DNA from: WHSW01 sp963821025
GTDB lineage: Bacteria > Actinomycetota > Thermoleophilia > Solirubrobacterales > 70-9
Direction of reading: 5' to 3'
Assembly: GCA_963821025.1 (NCBI GenBank)
Contig: CAWGCG010000003.1
Coordinates: 806,001 to 870,000, forward strand
DNA length: 64,000 nucleotides
Translations under genes and position numbers: made by a program
In this document: one piece after another, positions 23,714 through 33,007 of the stretch
Position numbering within the stretch: the first letter of the stretch is position 1
Layout of the letters: the number at the start of each line of letters is the position of its first letter
The notes under the pieces: generated by a model
Databases searched by the model: none
Seen by the model: only the letters and a program-made list of their open reading frames with translations
Told to the model about the DNA's origin: nothing

Positions 23714-24843
23714 CACCCCCGCCCCGCGATCGCCGCGATCGACTCGCACACGGCGAGCATCTCGGTCAGCCGCGCGGCCGCAACGCTCTCGGACGCGGTG
23801 TGATTGGCCTCGGTGCCGTTGGCCAAGAGCACGCACTCGAAGCCGGCGGCGACGAGCGCGTTGGCGTCGCTTCCGCCGCCGGTCGCAACCTCCTCGACAC
23901 GGTGGCCGTTGGCTTCCAGTGCCTCCCGGGCGCAGCGAACCGCCGCCGAGCTCGGCGACTGGCGATAGCCGCGGAAGGCCTCGGTCACGTCGACATCGAC
24001 GTCGCAGCGGTGCTCGCCCGCGGCCCAGCTGCAGGCATCGACCATCGCCGCGACCACCGCGGCGACGCGCGGCTCCTCGAGCGAGCGCGCCTCGCCCTCG
24101 ATCCGGCAGCGCCCGGCGACGATGTTGGCCGCCGTTCCGCCCTCGATCAGGCCGATGTTCGCGGTCGTCTGCTCGTCGAGACGGCCCAGGCGCATCGCCG
24201 CGATCGCGGTGGCGGCCGCGGCAACCGCCGAGTGACCGTCCTCGGGGCGAATGCCCGCGTGGGCCTCGGTCCCCTCGAACTCGGCGACCAGGCGCTGGTG
24301 GGTCGGCGCCGCGACGATGATCTCGCCGATCGGCGTGGCGTGGTCGAGCGCGTAGCCGAACGGCGAGCGCAGCCTCCCGAGCTCGAGCTCGCGCGCACCG
24401 CGAAGCCCGTCCTCCTCGGCGACCGTGAAGACCAACTCGATTCCGACTGCGAGCGGTCGCGCCCGGGCTCGGGCGGCGAGCTCGATCAAGACCGCGACCG
24501 CAGCCTTGTTGTCCGCGCCGAGGATCGTCTCGCCGCGACTGCGAAAGACCCCGTCGACCAGCTCGACCTCGATCGGACCCGGCTCGGGGACGGTGTCGAG
24601 ATGAGCACAGAACATCGCCCACCCCTCCCCGGTCCCCGGAATCCTCGCGATCAGGTTGCCCGCACCGGCGCGGGCGCGCTCCGCGGCGTCGTCCTCGGCC
24701 ACCTCGACCCCGAGCGCGCTCAGCTCGGCGAGCACGGCGTCCGCGACCGCTCGCTCGGAGCCGGTCGTGCTCGGCGTCTCGCAGAGGCTGACGAAACGCT
24801 CCTGCATGCGCTCACCTCGGATCAGCTGCTCGCGCTCGGTCAT
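23713..24843 (-). CDS. M20 family metallopeptidase (PepT-like)
   Basis: A 376-aa di-zinc M20/PepT-type aminopeptidase or amidohydrolase. Metal ligands appear in WAMFCAHLDTVPEPGPIEVE (HxD), GETILGADNKAAVAVLIELA (Asp), VFTVAEEDGLRGARELELGR (the EE pair) and near the end NGTEANHTASESVAAARL (His). The dimerisation (lid) domain is AEFEGTEAHAGIRPEDGHSA. The length and the GADNKA form resemble tripeptidase T. It lies 51 nt downstream of pyrG on the same strand and 1 nt overlaps DUF3866. Confidence 0.92.
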   Translation of the reverse strand: MTEREQLIRGERMQERFVSLCETPSTTGSERAVADAVLAELSALGVEVAEDDAAERARAGAGNLIARIPGTGEGWAMFCAHLDTVPEPGPIEVELVDGVFRSRGETILGADNKAAVAVLIELAARARARPLAVGIELVFTVAEEDGLRGARELELGRLRSPFGYALDHATPIGEIIVAAPTHQRLVAEFEGTEAHAGIRPEDGHSAVAAAATAIAAMRLGRLDEQTTANIGLIEGGTAANIVAGRCRIEGEARSLEEPRVAAVVAAMVDACSWAAGEHRCDVDVDVTEAFRGYRQSPSSAAVRCAREALEANGHRVEEVATGGGSDANALVAAGFECVLLANGTEANHTASESVAAARLTEMLAVCESIAAIAGRG

Positions 24844-24894
24844 CGGCCGACAGGCTATGAGAGCGGCGACGGCGTGCTCGACCGCGGGAGGGCG

Positions 24895-26583
24895 TCAGGC
24901 CTCGCGGTGGACGCGCACGTCGCCCGGCTCGGCGGGTAGCTCGATCTGGTTCTCGTCGGTATCGGGCGCTTCGGTGCGCGACCGAGCATGGCGCGCGGCA
25001 GCGCCGACGAACTCGCGAAACAGCGGTTCGGGCCTGGTCGGGCGCGAGTTGAACTCCGGGTGGAACTGCGAGGCGACGAAGAACGGGTGCTCGGAGAGCT
25101 CGATGATCTCGACCAGGCGCTCGTCCGGCGAGGTGCCCCCGCAGACCAAGCCCTCGTCCTCGAGTCGGCGGCGCAACTGGTTGTTGACCTCGAAGCGGTG
25201 GCGGTGGCGCTTGTAGATCACCGCCTCGCCGAAGATCTCGCGGGCGCGGGTGCCCGCGTGGAGCTTCACCGGGTCGGCCCCGAGGCGCATCGTGCCGCCC
25301 ATGTCGGAGACCTCCTTTTGCTCCGGCAGCAGGTCGACCACCGGGTACGGGGTCTCAGGATCGAACTCGGTCGAGTTGGCGCCGTCCATCCCGGCGACGT
25401 GGCGCGCGAACTCGGCGACCGCGATCTGCATCCCGAGGCAGATGCCGAGATATGGCACACCTCGCTCGCGGGCGATCCGGGTGGCCGCGATCTTGCCCTC
25501 GATCCCGCGCTCGCCGAAGCCGCCCGGGATCAGAATCCCGTCGGCCCATTCGGCGATCTCCTCGGGCTCGAACTCCTCGGAGTCGATCAGCTTCACATCG
25601 ACGTTGGTGCCTTGGTGATAGCCGCCGTGGGTGAGCGCCTCGATCACCGACTTGTAGGCGTCGGCGAGCTGAACGTACTTACCGACGAGCGCGATCCGGG
25701 TGATCCCCTCGCAGGCGTCGGCGCGGCGCACCAGCTCCTCCCATTCGCCGAGCTCTGGAGGCGGGGCCTCGAGGCCGAAGTGGTCGAGGACGAGGTCATC
25801 GGCTCCCTCTGCGCGCATCACCAGGGGCACCTTGTAGATGTTGTCGACGTCGCGGGCCGAGAGCACGGCGTCGACGGGGACGCTCGCGAACAGCGCGATC
25901 TTCTGCCGAATCTCGCGGTCGAGGCCGCGCTCGGAGCGGCAGATGAGCGCGTGCGGCTGGATCCCGATCCGGCGCAGCTCGTTGACCGAATGCTGGGTCG
26001 GCTTGGTCTTCATCTCGCCGGCGTGACCGATGTAGGGCACCAGGGTCAGGTGCAGAAACATGCAGCGCTTGGGGCCGAGCTCGGCGTAGAGCTGGCGAAT
26101 CGCCTCCAGGAAGGGCAGCGACTCGATATCGCCCACGGTGCCACCGATCTCGGTGATCACGAAGTCGACGGCCTGAGACTCGGCGACGATCCGGATCCGC
26201 TGCTTGATCTCGTCGGTGATGTGCGGGATCACCTGAACGGTGGCGCCGAGATAGTCGCCGCGGCGCTCGCGCCGGATCACCGAGTTGTAGACGGCGCCTG
26301 CGGTGACGTTGGAGGCCCTCGAGGTGTTCTCGTCGGTGAACCGCTCGTAGTGGCCGAGGTCGAGGTCGGTCTCGGCGCCGTCCTCGGTCACGAACACCTC
26401 GCCGTGCTGAAACGGGCTCATCGTCCCGGGGTCGACGTTGATGTAGGGATCGAACTTCTGCAGCTGGACGCGATAGCCGCGGCTGACCAGCAGGCGCCCG
26501 ATCGAGGCCGCCGCGATGCCCTTGCCGAGTGAGGAGACGACGCCGCCGGTGACGAAGATGAAGCGCGTCTCGCCCGGCTTCAT
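24895..26583 (-). CDS. pyrG: CTP synthase
   Basis: Makes CTP from UTP, ATP and glutamine (562 aa). The N-terminal synthase domain has RFIFVTGGVVSSLGKGIAAA, QKFDPYINVDPGTMSPFQHG and FVTEDGAETDLDLGHYERF. VITEIGGTVGDIESLPFLEA and RSERGLDREIRQKIALF follow. The C-terminal class I glutaminase domain has GILIPGGFGERGIEGKIAAT, YLGICLGMQIAVAEFARHVA with the nucleophile Cys, and HPFFVASQFHPEFNSRPTRP with the His and Glu. Start ATG at 26583, overlapping the preceding GT4 gene as ATGA. Full length and intact. Confidence 0.98.
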   Translation of the reverse strand: MKPGETRFIFVTGGVVSSLGKGIAAASIGRLLVSRGYRVQLQKFDPYINVDPGTMSPFQHGEVFVTEDGAETDLDLGHYERFTDENTSRASNVTAGAVYNSVIRRERRGDYLGATVQVIPHITDEIKQRIRIVAESQAVDFVITEIGGTVGDIESLPFLEAIRQLYAELGPKRCMFLHLTLVPYIGHAGEMKTKPTQHSVNELRRIGIQPHALICRSERGLDREIRQKIALFASVPVDAVLSARDVDNIYKVPLVMRAEGADDLVLDHFGLEAPPPELGEWEELVRRADACEGITRIALVGKYVQLADAYKSVIEALTHGGYHQGTNVDVKLIDSEEFEPEEIAEWADGILIPGGFGERGIEGKIAATRIARERGVPYLGICLGMQIAVAEFARHVAGMDGANSTEFDPETPYPVVDLLPEQKEVSDMGGTMRLGADPVKLHAGTRAREIFGEAVIYKRHRHRFEVNNQLRRRLEDEGLVCGGTSPDERLVEIIELSEHPFFVASQFHPEFNSRPTRPEPLFREFVGAAARHARSRTEAPDTDENQIELPAEPGDVRVHREA

Positions 26584-27434
26584 CGCTTCAAGTCACCCTG
26601 ACTCACTCTGCCGAGCGAGTCTAACCAGCGCAGTGGCGGAAGGCGCTCGATCATCGCCGAGATCGAGCGGAACTCCCCATAGACGGTGAGCGCGCCGACG
26701 ACCGCGAGCGCGACCCAGCGCCCGGTGTCGTCGAGCACCACCAGCATCGAGATTCCGGCGAGCGCGCCGACCAGGTTCGACCCGCTGTCACCAAGCATCG
26801 CCCGCTCGCGCAGCGTGAAGGTCGCGGCGATCACGACGGGGCCGATGAAGACGCCGAGCAGCTCGAGCGGCTCGGCCGTCCAAGCGCCGATGCAGAGGCC
26901 CGCCAGCAACAGCGCAAAGGCCTTCTCGGCGCGCCCGGGCCGCAGGTCGAGCAGGTTGAACAGATTTGTCGCGAGCAAGAGCAGCGCGAGGTCGGCGACG
27001 TAGTCGATCCCCTGCTGACCACGCCCGGAAACCGCGTACGCGGCCAAGGCCAGTGCCCCGACGGCCTTGATCGCGCCGGTCGAGAAGCGGCCGCGCGCGA
27101 CCGCGCGAGCGTGTCCCCTCCATCCGCGCGCGGTATCGGCCACGTGACCGCGCCCGAGCGCGTCGTCGAGCAGCCCGAGCATCGCCACCCCGATCACGTA
27201 GACGATCCACTGGCGCAGCTGCGGATCGAGCAGGTCGAGGTCGGCGCGGTCGTCGAGCACCGCCAGCGGCGCCAGCGCGATCAGCGAGCAGGCGAGTATC
27301 GGGGCTCCGGCCGGGAACGCGACCGCGCGCCCCACGTAGTTCTCGCGGGCGAGCCCGGTGCGCAGCATGTCGGCGAGCCATGGTCCGAGAAACAGCGCCG
27401 CGACGGCGCCCGAGAGCACCAGTCCGGCGAGCAT
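26580..27434 (-). CDS. MraY/WecA-like (GT4) integral membrane glycosyl-1-phosphate transferase
   Basis: A 284-aa protein with about eight to ten membrane helices, starting MLAGLVLSGAVAALFLGPWL. It keeps the polyprenyl-phosphate N-acetylhexosamine-1-P transferase landmarks: AMLGLLDDALGRGH (the DD region), LLATNLFNLLDLRPGRAEKA (equivalent of N-x2-N-x2-DG-x-DGL, here LDLRPG) and RERAMLGDSGSNLVGALAGI (the late GDxGS motif). The second motif is degenerate, so the enzyme may use a different substrate or be non-catalytic. It overlaps pyrG by ATGA and shares one base with the SteB-like gene. Its place next to steA/steB suggests an envelope role. Confidence 0.82.
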   Translation of the reverse strand: MLAGLVLSGAVAALFLGPWLADMLRTGLARENYVGRAVAFPAGAPILACSLIALAPLAVLDDRADLDLLDPQLRQWIVYVIGVAMLGLLDDALGRGHVADTARGWRGHARAVARGRFSTGAIKAVGALALAAYAVSGRGQQGIDYVADLALLLLATNLFNLLDLRPGRAEKAFALLLAGLCIGAWTAEPLELLGVFIGPVVIAATFTLRERAMLGDSGSNLVGALAGISMLVVLDDTGRWVALAVVGALTVYGEFRSISAMIERLPPLRWLDSLGRVSQGDLKR

Positions 27435-28309
27435 CAGTTCGGGGAGATCAGGTCGGGAAGCAGACCGTCGGCCGTCTCCTTGACCCCGAAGTCGCCCACC
27501 GCTCCGTCGAGCGCATAGACCAGCGCGACCCGGCCCGGCAACTGATCGAGGTTGTCGACCGTGGCCGCATCTCGGTCGCTGAAGAACTCGATCGAGCTCG
27601 GCTCGGTGGTTGTGCGCTCCACCCCGACCAGCGGCACACCGCTGCCGCCGGGGGTCGCCGAGCGGATTCCCTCGATCAGCGATTCCTCGAGGCGGTCCGT
27701 GTCAGCCGAGTTTCGCGGCGACATCTCGGCCGGTCGCTGGCGCGCCAGCACGACCGCATCGATGTCGCCCGGCTCGCCGCTGTAGCGGCTCAGCAATGCG
27801 CCGCGCAGCGCATCGAAGCTCCTCCCGCCGCGAACCAGCGAGCGCCCGAGCTTGGCCGCCGCCCGTTCCAGCGCCGCTCCACGCGGCTCGTTGACCGCCC
27901 CGGTCTCCTCCACCGCCGCGGCCGCGGCGCCAGTGTCGGGCGGCTGGCGCACGACCGCGACCTCCTGCAGCGTCGCTCCAGCCGGCTGGAGCGCCGCGCG
28001 AACCTCGCCGGCGAGCTCGTCGTCGACCTCCCCGAGGGCGACCAGCGCAATCTCGCGGCCGCGGAGCCGATCGGCGACCACCGCCGGCGCCACCGCCTCG
28101 GTGAACGCGCGCTCGCTCTGCAGGTCGGCCTCGAGCTCATCGGCCTGCCGGCGCTGCTCGTCCAGATCGGAGGCCAGGCTGCGCTCGAGGTCATCGGCGG
28201 TGCCACTGACGATGTCGGAGCCGAAGCCGACGCCGACCAGGATGCCGACGGCCAGGGCAAGGAAGACGGCCGCGAGCGAGGCCGCGTGGTAGCGGGCGGA
28301 GTAGCCCAT
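27434..28309 (-). CDS. steB: SteB / MctB-like copper-transporter family membrane protein
   Basis: A 291-aa protein with one N-terminal membrane helix (YHAASLAAVFLALAVGILVG) and a long, partly coiled-coil extracytoplasmic region (RSLASDLDEQRRQADELEAD). The remainder is a soluble domain ending in ELGVKET-like sequence (FGVKETADGLLPDLISPN). It matches the actinobacterial MctB family. In mycobacteria this gene (mctB) lies next to the SteA homologue and is linked to copper handling; in corynebacteria it is SteB, which works with SteA in cell separation. The ATG at 28309 follows from family length and shares one base with the steA stop. Confidence 0.85.
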   Translation of the reverse strand: MGYSARYHAASLAAVFLALAVGILVGVGFGSDIVSGTADDLERSLASDLDEQRRQADELEADLQSERAFTEAVAPAVVADRLRGREIALVALGEVDDELAGEVRAALQPAGATLQEVAVVRQPPDTGAAAAAVEETGAVNEPRGAALERAAAKLGRSLVRGGRSFDALRGALLSRYSGEPGDIDAVVLARQRPAEMSPRNSADTDRLEESLIEGIRSATPGGSGVPLVGVERTTTEPSSIEFFSDRDAATVDNLDQLPGRVALVYALDGAVGDFGVKETADGLLPDLISPN

Positions 28310-29499
28310 CAGAGATCTAGCGCCACCTTGATCTTGAGCCAGACCAGCTCGAAGAACTCGGCCAGCGCGGGCGAGCTCAAGACCACGATCGCGACCAAGA
28401 GCAGGCAGGCGAGAACGAACGTCCACAGCTGCCAACCGCGGACGCCGGGGTTATAGAGGCGACTGACGCCCTTGGCGTCGATCAGGGTCTCGCCAATTCG
28501 CAGCCGGGTGAGGAAGGTCGACGACATTCCGGCGCGGTTCTTGTCCAAGAACTCGGTCAGGTTGAAGTGGGCGCCGACCGAGACGATCAGCTCGGCGCCG
28601 TTCTCATGCGCCAACAGCATCGCCACGTCCTGGCTGGTGCCGACCGCCGGCACGACAACCGGTTCGAGCCCCAGCGCGCGCATGCGGTCGAGACCTGGCG
28701 CGCGTCCGTCGGCATACGCGTGGACGACGGCCTCGGCGCCACATGTCAGTGCCTGGTCGGTTGCCGAGTCCATGTCGCCGAGCACCATGTCGGGCTCGAG
28801 GCCCTCCTCGAGGATTGCGTCGGCGCCCCCGTCGACCCCGACCAGCACAGGGCTCGTGTCCTCGATGTAGGCGCGCAGGGTGCGCAGGTCGCGCCGATAC
28901 GTGGTGCCGCGGACGACGATCAGCGCGTGGCGATCGCGAAAGTCGGTGCGCACCGGCGGAAAATCGATCCTGCCGGTCAGCAGCTGGCCCTCGTCTCGAA
29001 CGTGTTCGATCGTGTTCTCGGCGAACGCCGCCAGCGCCTCGTTGATGCGCTCCGTCTGGCGCTCAATCCGCGCGCTTGCGACCTCGACGTCGATCACCTC
29101 ACCGCTCGCCACCAGCTCTCCCTGGGAGTTGATCTGGCCGGCGGCGATCGAGAGCTGATCGCCATCCCTGAGCCGCTCGAACAGCGGTGCGGCGGGCACG
29201 TCGATCAGCCGCACCCCGGCCCGCGCGAGGATCAGCGGGCCCGGGTTCGGGTACCTGCCGGTGCTCGACGAGGCGACGTTGATCACCGCCTCCACCCCGC
29301 TCGCGGCCAGGTCCTCGGCGGCGATGCGGTCGAGGTCGGCGTGGTCGATAACGGCGATGTCGCCCGCGCGCAGGCGCTTGACCAGCGCCTTGGTCCGGCG
29401 CCCGAGCCGCGCCCGCCCGACGATCGGCACCACCTCGGTCGGCTGCAGCTGGATCTCGGGCCCGCGCAAGAGGGCGCGCGCCCGGCTTCTCAGAGCCAT
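28309..29499 (-). CDS. steA: SteA-like protein (putative cytokinetic-ring/cell-separation factor)
   Basis: A 396-aa protein. The cytoplasmic part starts MALRSRARALLRGPE and includes RLRAGDIAVIDHADLDRIAA, a thiamin-pyrophosphokinase-like domain with VLVGVDGGADAILEEGLEPD and MVLGDMDSATDQAL, and VVPAVGTSQDVAMLLAHENG. One C-terminal transmembrane helix (LWTFVLACLLLVAIVVLSS) anchors it. This architecture is the conserved SteA family of actinobacteria, which in Corynebacterium localises to the division site with SteB. Here steB follows immediately (1-nt overlap), in the mycobacterial order recN-steA-steB-pyrG. Intact. Confidence 0.9.
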   Translation of the reverse strand: MALRSRARALLRGPEIQLQPTEVVPIVGRARLGRRTKALVKRLRAGDIAVIDHADLDRIAAEDLAASGVEAVINVASSSTGRYPNPGPLILARAGVRLIDVPAAPLFERLRDGDQLSIAAGQINSQGELVASGEVIDVEVASARIERQTERINEALAAFAENTIEHVRDEGQLLTGRIDFPPVRTDFRDRHALIVVRGTTYRRDLRTLRAYIEDTSPVLVGVDGGADAILEEGLEPDMVLGDMDSATDQALTCGAEAVVHAYADGRAPGLDRMRALGLEPVVVPAVGTSQDVAMLLAHENGAELIVSVGAHFNLTEFLDKNRAGMSSTFLTRLRIGETLIDAKGVSRLYNPGVRGWQLWTFVLACLLLVAIVVLSSPALAEFFELVWLKIKVALDL

Positions 29500-29570
29500 G
29501 CCGAGCGATTATGCGGAAAAATCGGGGCCCCGGTCAGGCACGCCCGACGGCGAGCAGATGCGCGCTCGGG

Positions 29571-31253
29571 CTACGCCGCCTTCAGCAGCTGCTCGGCGTG
29601 GCGGCTGGCCGCCGCATCGCCGCGCTCGCCGCCGAGCATGCGGACGATCTCGGCGACCAGCTCCTCGCCGGCGACCAGCTCGACCGCAGCCCGCGCTTCA
29701 CCCGTCCGCGAATCCTTGACGATCCGAAAGTGAGTGCCCGCCTGCGACGCGATCTGCGGCAGGTGGGTTATGCAGATCACCTGGCGACCGGCGCCGAGCC
29801 GGCGCAGACGCTCCCCGACCGCCCGTGCGGTGTTGCCGCCGATCCCCGCGTCGACCTCGTCGAAGACCAAAGTCCGCAGGTCCTCGCCGGTGGCGAGGCC
29901 GGTGAGGGCAAGCATGATCCGCGACAGCTCACCGCCGGAGGCAGCGTCCTTGAGCGGCGAGGCCGGCATCCCGGGATTGGTGGCGACCATTAACTCGACA
30001 GTCTCGGCCCCGTTGGGACCGAACCCATCCGGATGGGGCGTCAGCGATACCTCGAGGCTCGCACCCTCCATGGCCAGAGCCGATAGCTCGCCGACAACCC
30101 GGTCCGAGAGCTCGCCGGCGGCGCGTCGGCGACCGCCGCTCAGCTCTTCGGCAAGCTCCGCCCGCCGGCCCTCGGCGTCGGCGATCCCTGCCTCCAGCGC
30201 CAGCGCCAGCTCCTCCGCGTTCTCCAGCCGTGCGACTTCGCTGCGGCAATGCTCAGCGTGCGCGAGCACCGCCTCGATCGAGCCACCGTGCTTGCGCTCG
30301 AGCCGATCGAGCGCCGCCAGCCGCTCCTCGACGACCTCGAGACGACCGGGCTCGGCCTCGATCGCATCCAGGTAAGCGCGCAGGTCGGCGGCCGCATCGC
30401 CGAGCTCGACCGCGGCCGCGGCGATCCGCTCGGCGAGCGAGTCGAGCTCGGGGTCGATCCCGTCGACGCCCGCCAGCCCGGCCTCGGCGAAGCCGAGCGC
30501 CGTCCGCGCGTCGTCGCCGTCCTCGGCCTCGCCGATGAGGGCGGCGAGTGCCCGTGCCGCGGCTTCACGCAGGCGCTCGCCGTGGCGAAGGCGACCCCGC
30601 TCAGCCTCCAGTCCGACAGCCTCCTCCGGATCCGGCCCGGCCGCCTCGATCTCGGCGAGCTCGAACCGAAGTAGATCGAGATCACGCTCGCGCGCGCCTT
30701 CGCGCTCGCGCAGCTCGGCGAGTTCGCGACCGAGCTGCGCGACCTCGGACCAAGCGTCTCGGCAGCGCTCGCGCAGCTCCAGGTGATCGCCGCCCGCGAA
30801 CCCGTCGAGGATCTCCAGCTGAGCCGAGGCCAGGGTCAGGCGGCGGTGCTCATGCTGTCCATAGAAGGCGAGCAGGCGGCCGCCGAGTGCCTGCAGGTCG
30901 GCGGCGGAGGCCGAGCGCCCCCCGACGAAGGCGCTGGTTCGCCCCGAGGCGCCAATCCGCCGTCCGAGCACCACCTCGTCGGCGCCCTCGGGAAGCCGCT
31001 CGGCGATCTCGGCCAGCTCTGGATCGTCGAGCAAGCCCGCCGGAACCGAGAAGGCACCCTCCACCCATGCCTCGTCGGCGCCTGGACGGACTATCTGCGG
31101 CCGCGCCCGCCCTCCCATCAGCAGGTCGAGCGAATGCGCGAGGATCGTCTTACCGGTGCCGGTCTCGCCGGTGATCGCGTTGAGGCCGGCGCCGAGGCGC
31201 AGCTCGGCGCGCTCGATCAGCAACAGGTTCTCGATCCGGAGCTCGAGCAGCAC
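29571..31253 (-). CDS. recN: DNA repair protein RecN
   Basis: SMC-like ATPase of double-strand-break repair (560 aa). The N-terminal Walker A is NAITGETGTGKTILAHSLDL. Two long coiled-coil arms rich in Glu, Arg and Ala span about residues 150-400, and the C-terminal ABC signature and Walker B are DAASGGELSRIMLALTGLAT and TLVFDEVDAGIGGNTARAVG, then QVICITHLPQIASQAGTHF. The start is the GTG at 31253 (VLLELRIENLLLIERAELRL); further upstream codons do not match the family. It lies 50 nt after nadK, as in the actinobacterial block. Confidence 0.96.
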   Translation of the reverse strand: MLLELRIENLLLIERAELRLGAGLNAITGETGTGKTILAHSLDLLMGGRARPQIVRPGADEAWVEGAFSVPAGLLDDPELAEIAERLPEGADEVVLGRRIGASGRTSAFVGGRSASAADLQALGGRLLAFYGQHEHRRLTLASAQLEILDGFAGGDHLELRERCRDAWSEVAQLGRELAELREREGARERDLDLLRFELAEIEAAGPDPEEAVGLEAERGRLRHGERLREAAARALAALIGEAEDGDDARTALGFAEAGLAGVDGIDPELDSLAERIAAAAVELGDAAADLRAYLDAIEAEPGRLEVVEERLAALDRLERKHGGSIEAVLAHAEHCRSEVARLENAEELALALEAGIADAEGRRAELAEELSGGRRRAAGELSDRVVGELSALAMEGASLEVSLTPHPDGFGPNGAETVELMVATNPGMPASPLKDAASGGELSRIMLALTGLATGEDLRTLVFDEVDAGIGGNTARAVGERLRRLGAGRQVICITHLPQIASQAGTHFRIVKDSRTGEARAAVELVAGEELVAEIVRMLGGERGDAAASRHAEQLLKAA

Positions 31254-31303
31254 GCCCCCGTTGTAGCGCCGAGCGCCGACGGATTCGCCCCGGCGCAAGG
31301 CGC

Positions 31304-32182
31304 TCAGTGGGCGAGGCGGCCGAACTTCTCGCGAACCCGGCGGTAGAAGTTCGAGCCCGGGAGCTGCGCAAGCCGGCTGACGTCGGCGCGAAAGCCGACG
31401 TCCATCGCCGCGCCGCTGGCGAGCTCGCCGACGTAGGCGCCGTCGAGGACGACGTCGACGGGGTCGCGGCCGGCAGCGTTGCTGACGCTGAGCACGTCGT
31501 GGGGGGCGACCACCAGCGCTCGCGCGGTCAGCGTATGGGGAGCGATGAAGCTGACCACGTAGCCCTCCACTCCCCAGGCGAGAATCGGGCCGTTGTTGGC
31601 GAGGTTGTACCCGGTCGAGCCGGCCGGGGTCGCCGCGACCAGACCGTCGCAGCGCACGTGGCCGACCTCCTTGCCCCCGAGCCGGTAGGACAGCTCGGCC
31701 ACCCGGCCGTGCGGCCGCCGGATCAGTGAGACATCGTTGAGGCCGAGCGGCGTCTCGGTCGCGATCGTCGTTTCCAGCCCCGGCATCCGCATCACCTCGA
31801 ACGCGCCGCCGAAGGCCCGTTCGAGACCCTCGGCGAGGTCATCGCGCTCGACCGCGGCGAGAAACCCGACCGTGCCGAAGTTGACCCCGAACACCGGCAC
31901 CTCGGTGTGCGCCTGAGCTCTGAGCGCCTGCAGGATCGTGCCGTCGCCACCGAGCACCAGGCAGAGGTCCGGAGTGCTCTGGAGCCGGTCGAGCGGGACG
32001 ATCCCGGCGCCCGCCTCACCGTGCTTGTCGAGCTCTTCGACCGTGGCATGGAGACTGACCCCGTGGCTGGTCGCGACCGCGAGAGCGTCGCGCAGCGCGG
32101 CCGCGGTGTGCTCGGGATGGCTATGGGTGAAGACGACCGCGTTGCGAATCTGCTCGGGCGCCGCCACCGGAGCGTCGTTCAC
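31304..32182 (-). CDS. nadK: NAD kinase
   Basis: Phosphorylates NAD to NADP using ATP or polyphosphate (292 aa). Motifs: PDLCLVLGGDGTILQALR with GGDGT, VPVFGVNFGTVGFLAAVE, then RCDGLVAATPAGSTGYNLAN (conserved NE/D-G-ST-GS/TGY-type zone) and YVVSFIAPHTLTARALVVAP. Start ATG at 32182. It overlaps tlyA by 4 nt (ATGA) and is followed by recN, the standard actinobacterial order tlyA-nadK-recN. Intact. Confidence 0.97.
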   Translation of the reverse strand: MNDAPVAAPEQIRNAVVFTHSHPEHTAAALRDALAVATSHGVSLHATVEELDKHGEAGAGIVPLDRLQSTPDLCLVLGGDGTILQALRAQAHTEVPVFGVNFGTVGFLAAVERDDLAEGLERAFGGAFEVMRMPGLETTIATETPLGLNDVSLIRRPHGRVAELSYRLGGKEVGHVRCDGLVAATPAGSTGYNLANNGPILAWGVEGYVVSFIAPHTLTARALVVAPHDVLSVSNAAGRDPVDVVLDGAYVGELASGAAMDVGFRADVSRLAQLPGSNFYRRVREKFGRLAH

Positions 32183-32961
32183 GGCTCGACCGCCTCGATC
32201 GCGGCGGTGACGTCGGCGATCGGGTCGCCGCGGCGCGACAGCCGGACGAAGGTCTCGCGGTTGCCCTTCGGGCCAGGCAACCCCGAGGAGGCAAAGCCGC
32301 GAACTGCGAGGCCGGCCTCGGTTGCGCCGGCGGCGACCGCGCCCAGCGCCTCGCGACGGTCGGCGGCGTCACGGACGACCCCGCCCCTGACCCGGCCCCG
32401 CCCGAGCTCGAACTGCGGTTTGACCATCGCCAGGACCTCGCCCTCGGCACGGACGCAGGCCGAGATCGCCGGCAAGACCTTGGCCAGCGAGATGAACGAA
32501 ACATCGACCACCGCAAGCTCGGGGGCAAATGCCAACTCGCCCGGCAAGAGCTCGCGGGCGTTGCGGCTCTCGACCACGTCGACCCGAGGATCATTGCGAA
32601 GGCCCCAGTCGAGCTGCCCGCGCGCCACGTCGAGTGCGATCACCCGCGCGGCCCCGCGTTTGAGCAGGCAATCGGTGAACCCCCCGGTCGAGGCGCCGAC
32701 GTCGAGGCAGTCGAGGCCGGCGACCTCGATCCCGAGCTCATCGAGCGCGTTCTCGAGCTTGATTCCGCCACGAGATACGAACCGCGGCGCCTCGATCAGC
32801 AGTAGGTCGGCATCCTCGGCGACGAGCTGGCTCGGTTTCGAGGCCACTGGGCCATCCCGCCCGAGGCGAACCCGGCCGGCGCGAACCGACTCGGCTGCGC
32901 TCGTCCGCGAGCCGACCAGCCCGCGCTCGGCGAGCAACGCATCGATCCTGCGCCTGCTCAT
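32179..32961 (-). CDS. tlyA: TlyA family rRNA (cytidine-2'-O)-methyltransferase
   Basis: A 260-aa protein with an N-terminal S4 RNA-binding domain (RRRIDALLAERGLVGSRTSA, then AGRVRLGRDGPVASKPSQLV) and an FtsJ-like SAM methyltransferase domain: CLDVGASTGGFTDCLLKRGA (SAM motif I), VIALDVARGQLDWGLRNDPR, and VDVSFISLAKVLPAI with VKPQFELGRGRVRGGVV. TlyA 2'-O-methylates rRNA and sets capreomycin sensitivity in mycobacteria. The ATG at 32961 is preferred because it opens the S4 domain. It overlaps nadK by ATGA. Confidence 0.95.
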   Translation of the reverse strand: MSRRRIDALLAERGLVGSRTSAAESVRAGRVRLGRDGPVASKPSQLVAEDADLLLIEAPRFVSRGGIKLENALDELGIEVAGLDCLDVGASTGGFTDCLLKRGAARVIALDVARGQLDWGLRNDPRVDVVESRNARELLPGELAFAPELAVVDVSFISLAKVLPAISACVRAEGEVLAMVKPQFELGRGRVRGGVVRDAADRREALGAVAAGATEAGLAVRGFASSGLPGPKGNRETFVRLSRRGDPIADVTAAIEAVEP

Positions 32962-33007
32962 GGCCGCAAGGTAGCGGCGCCCTGCGCCGGCCGGTGGGCC
33001 GAACCGG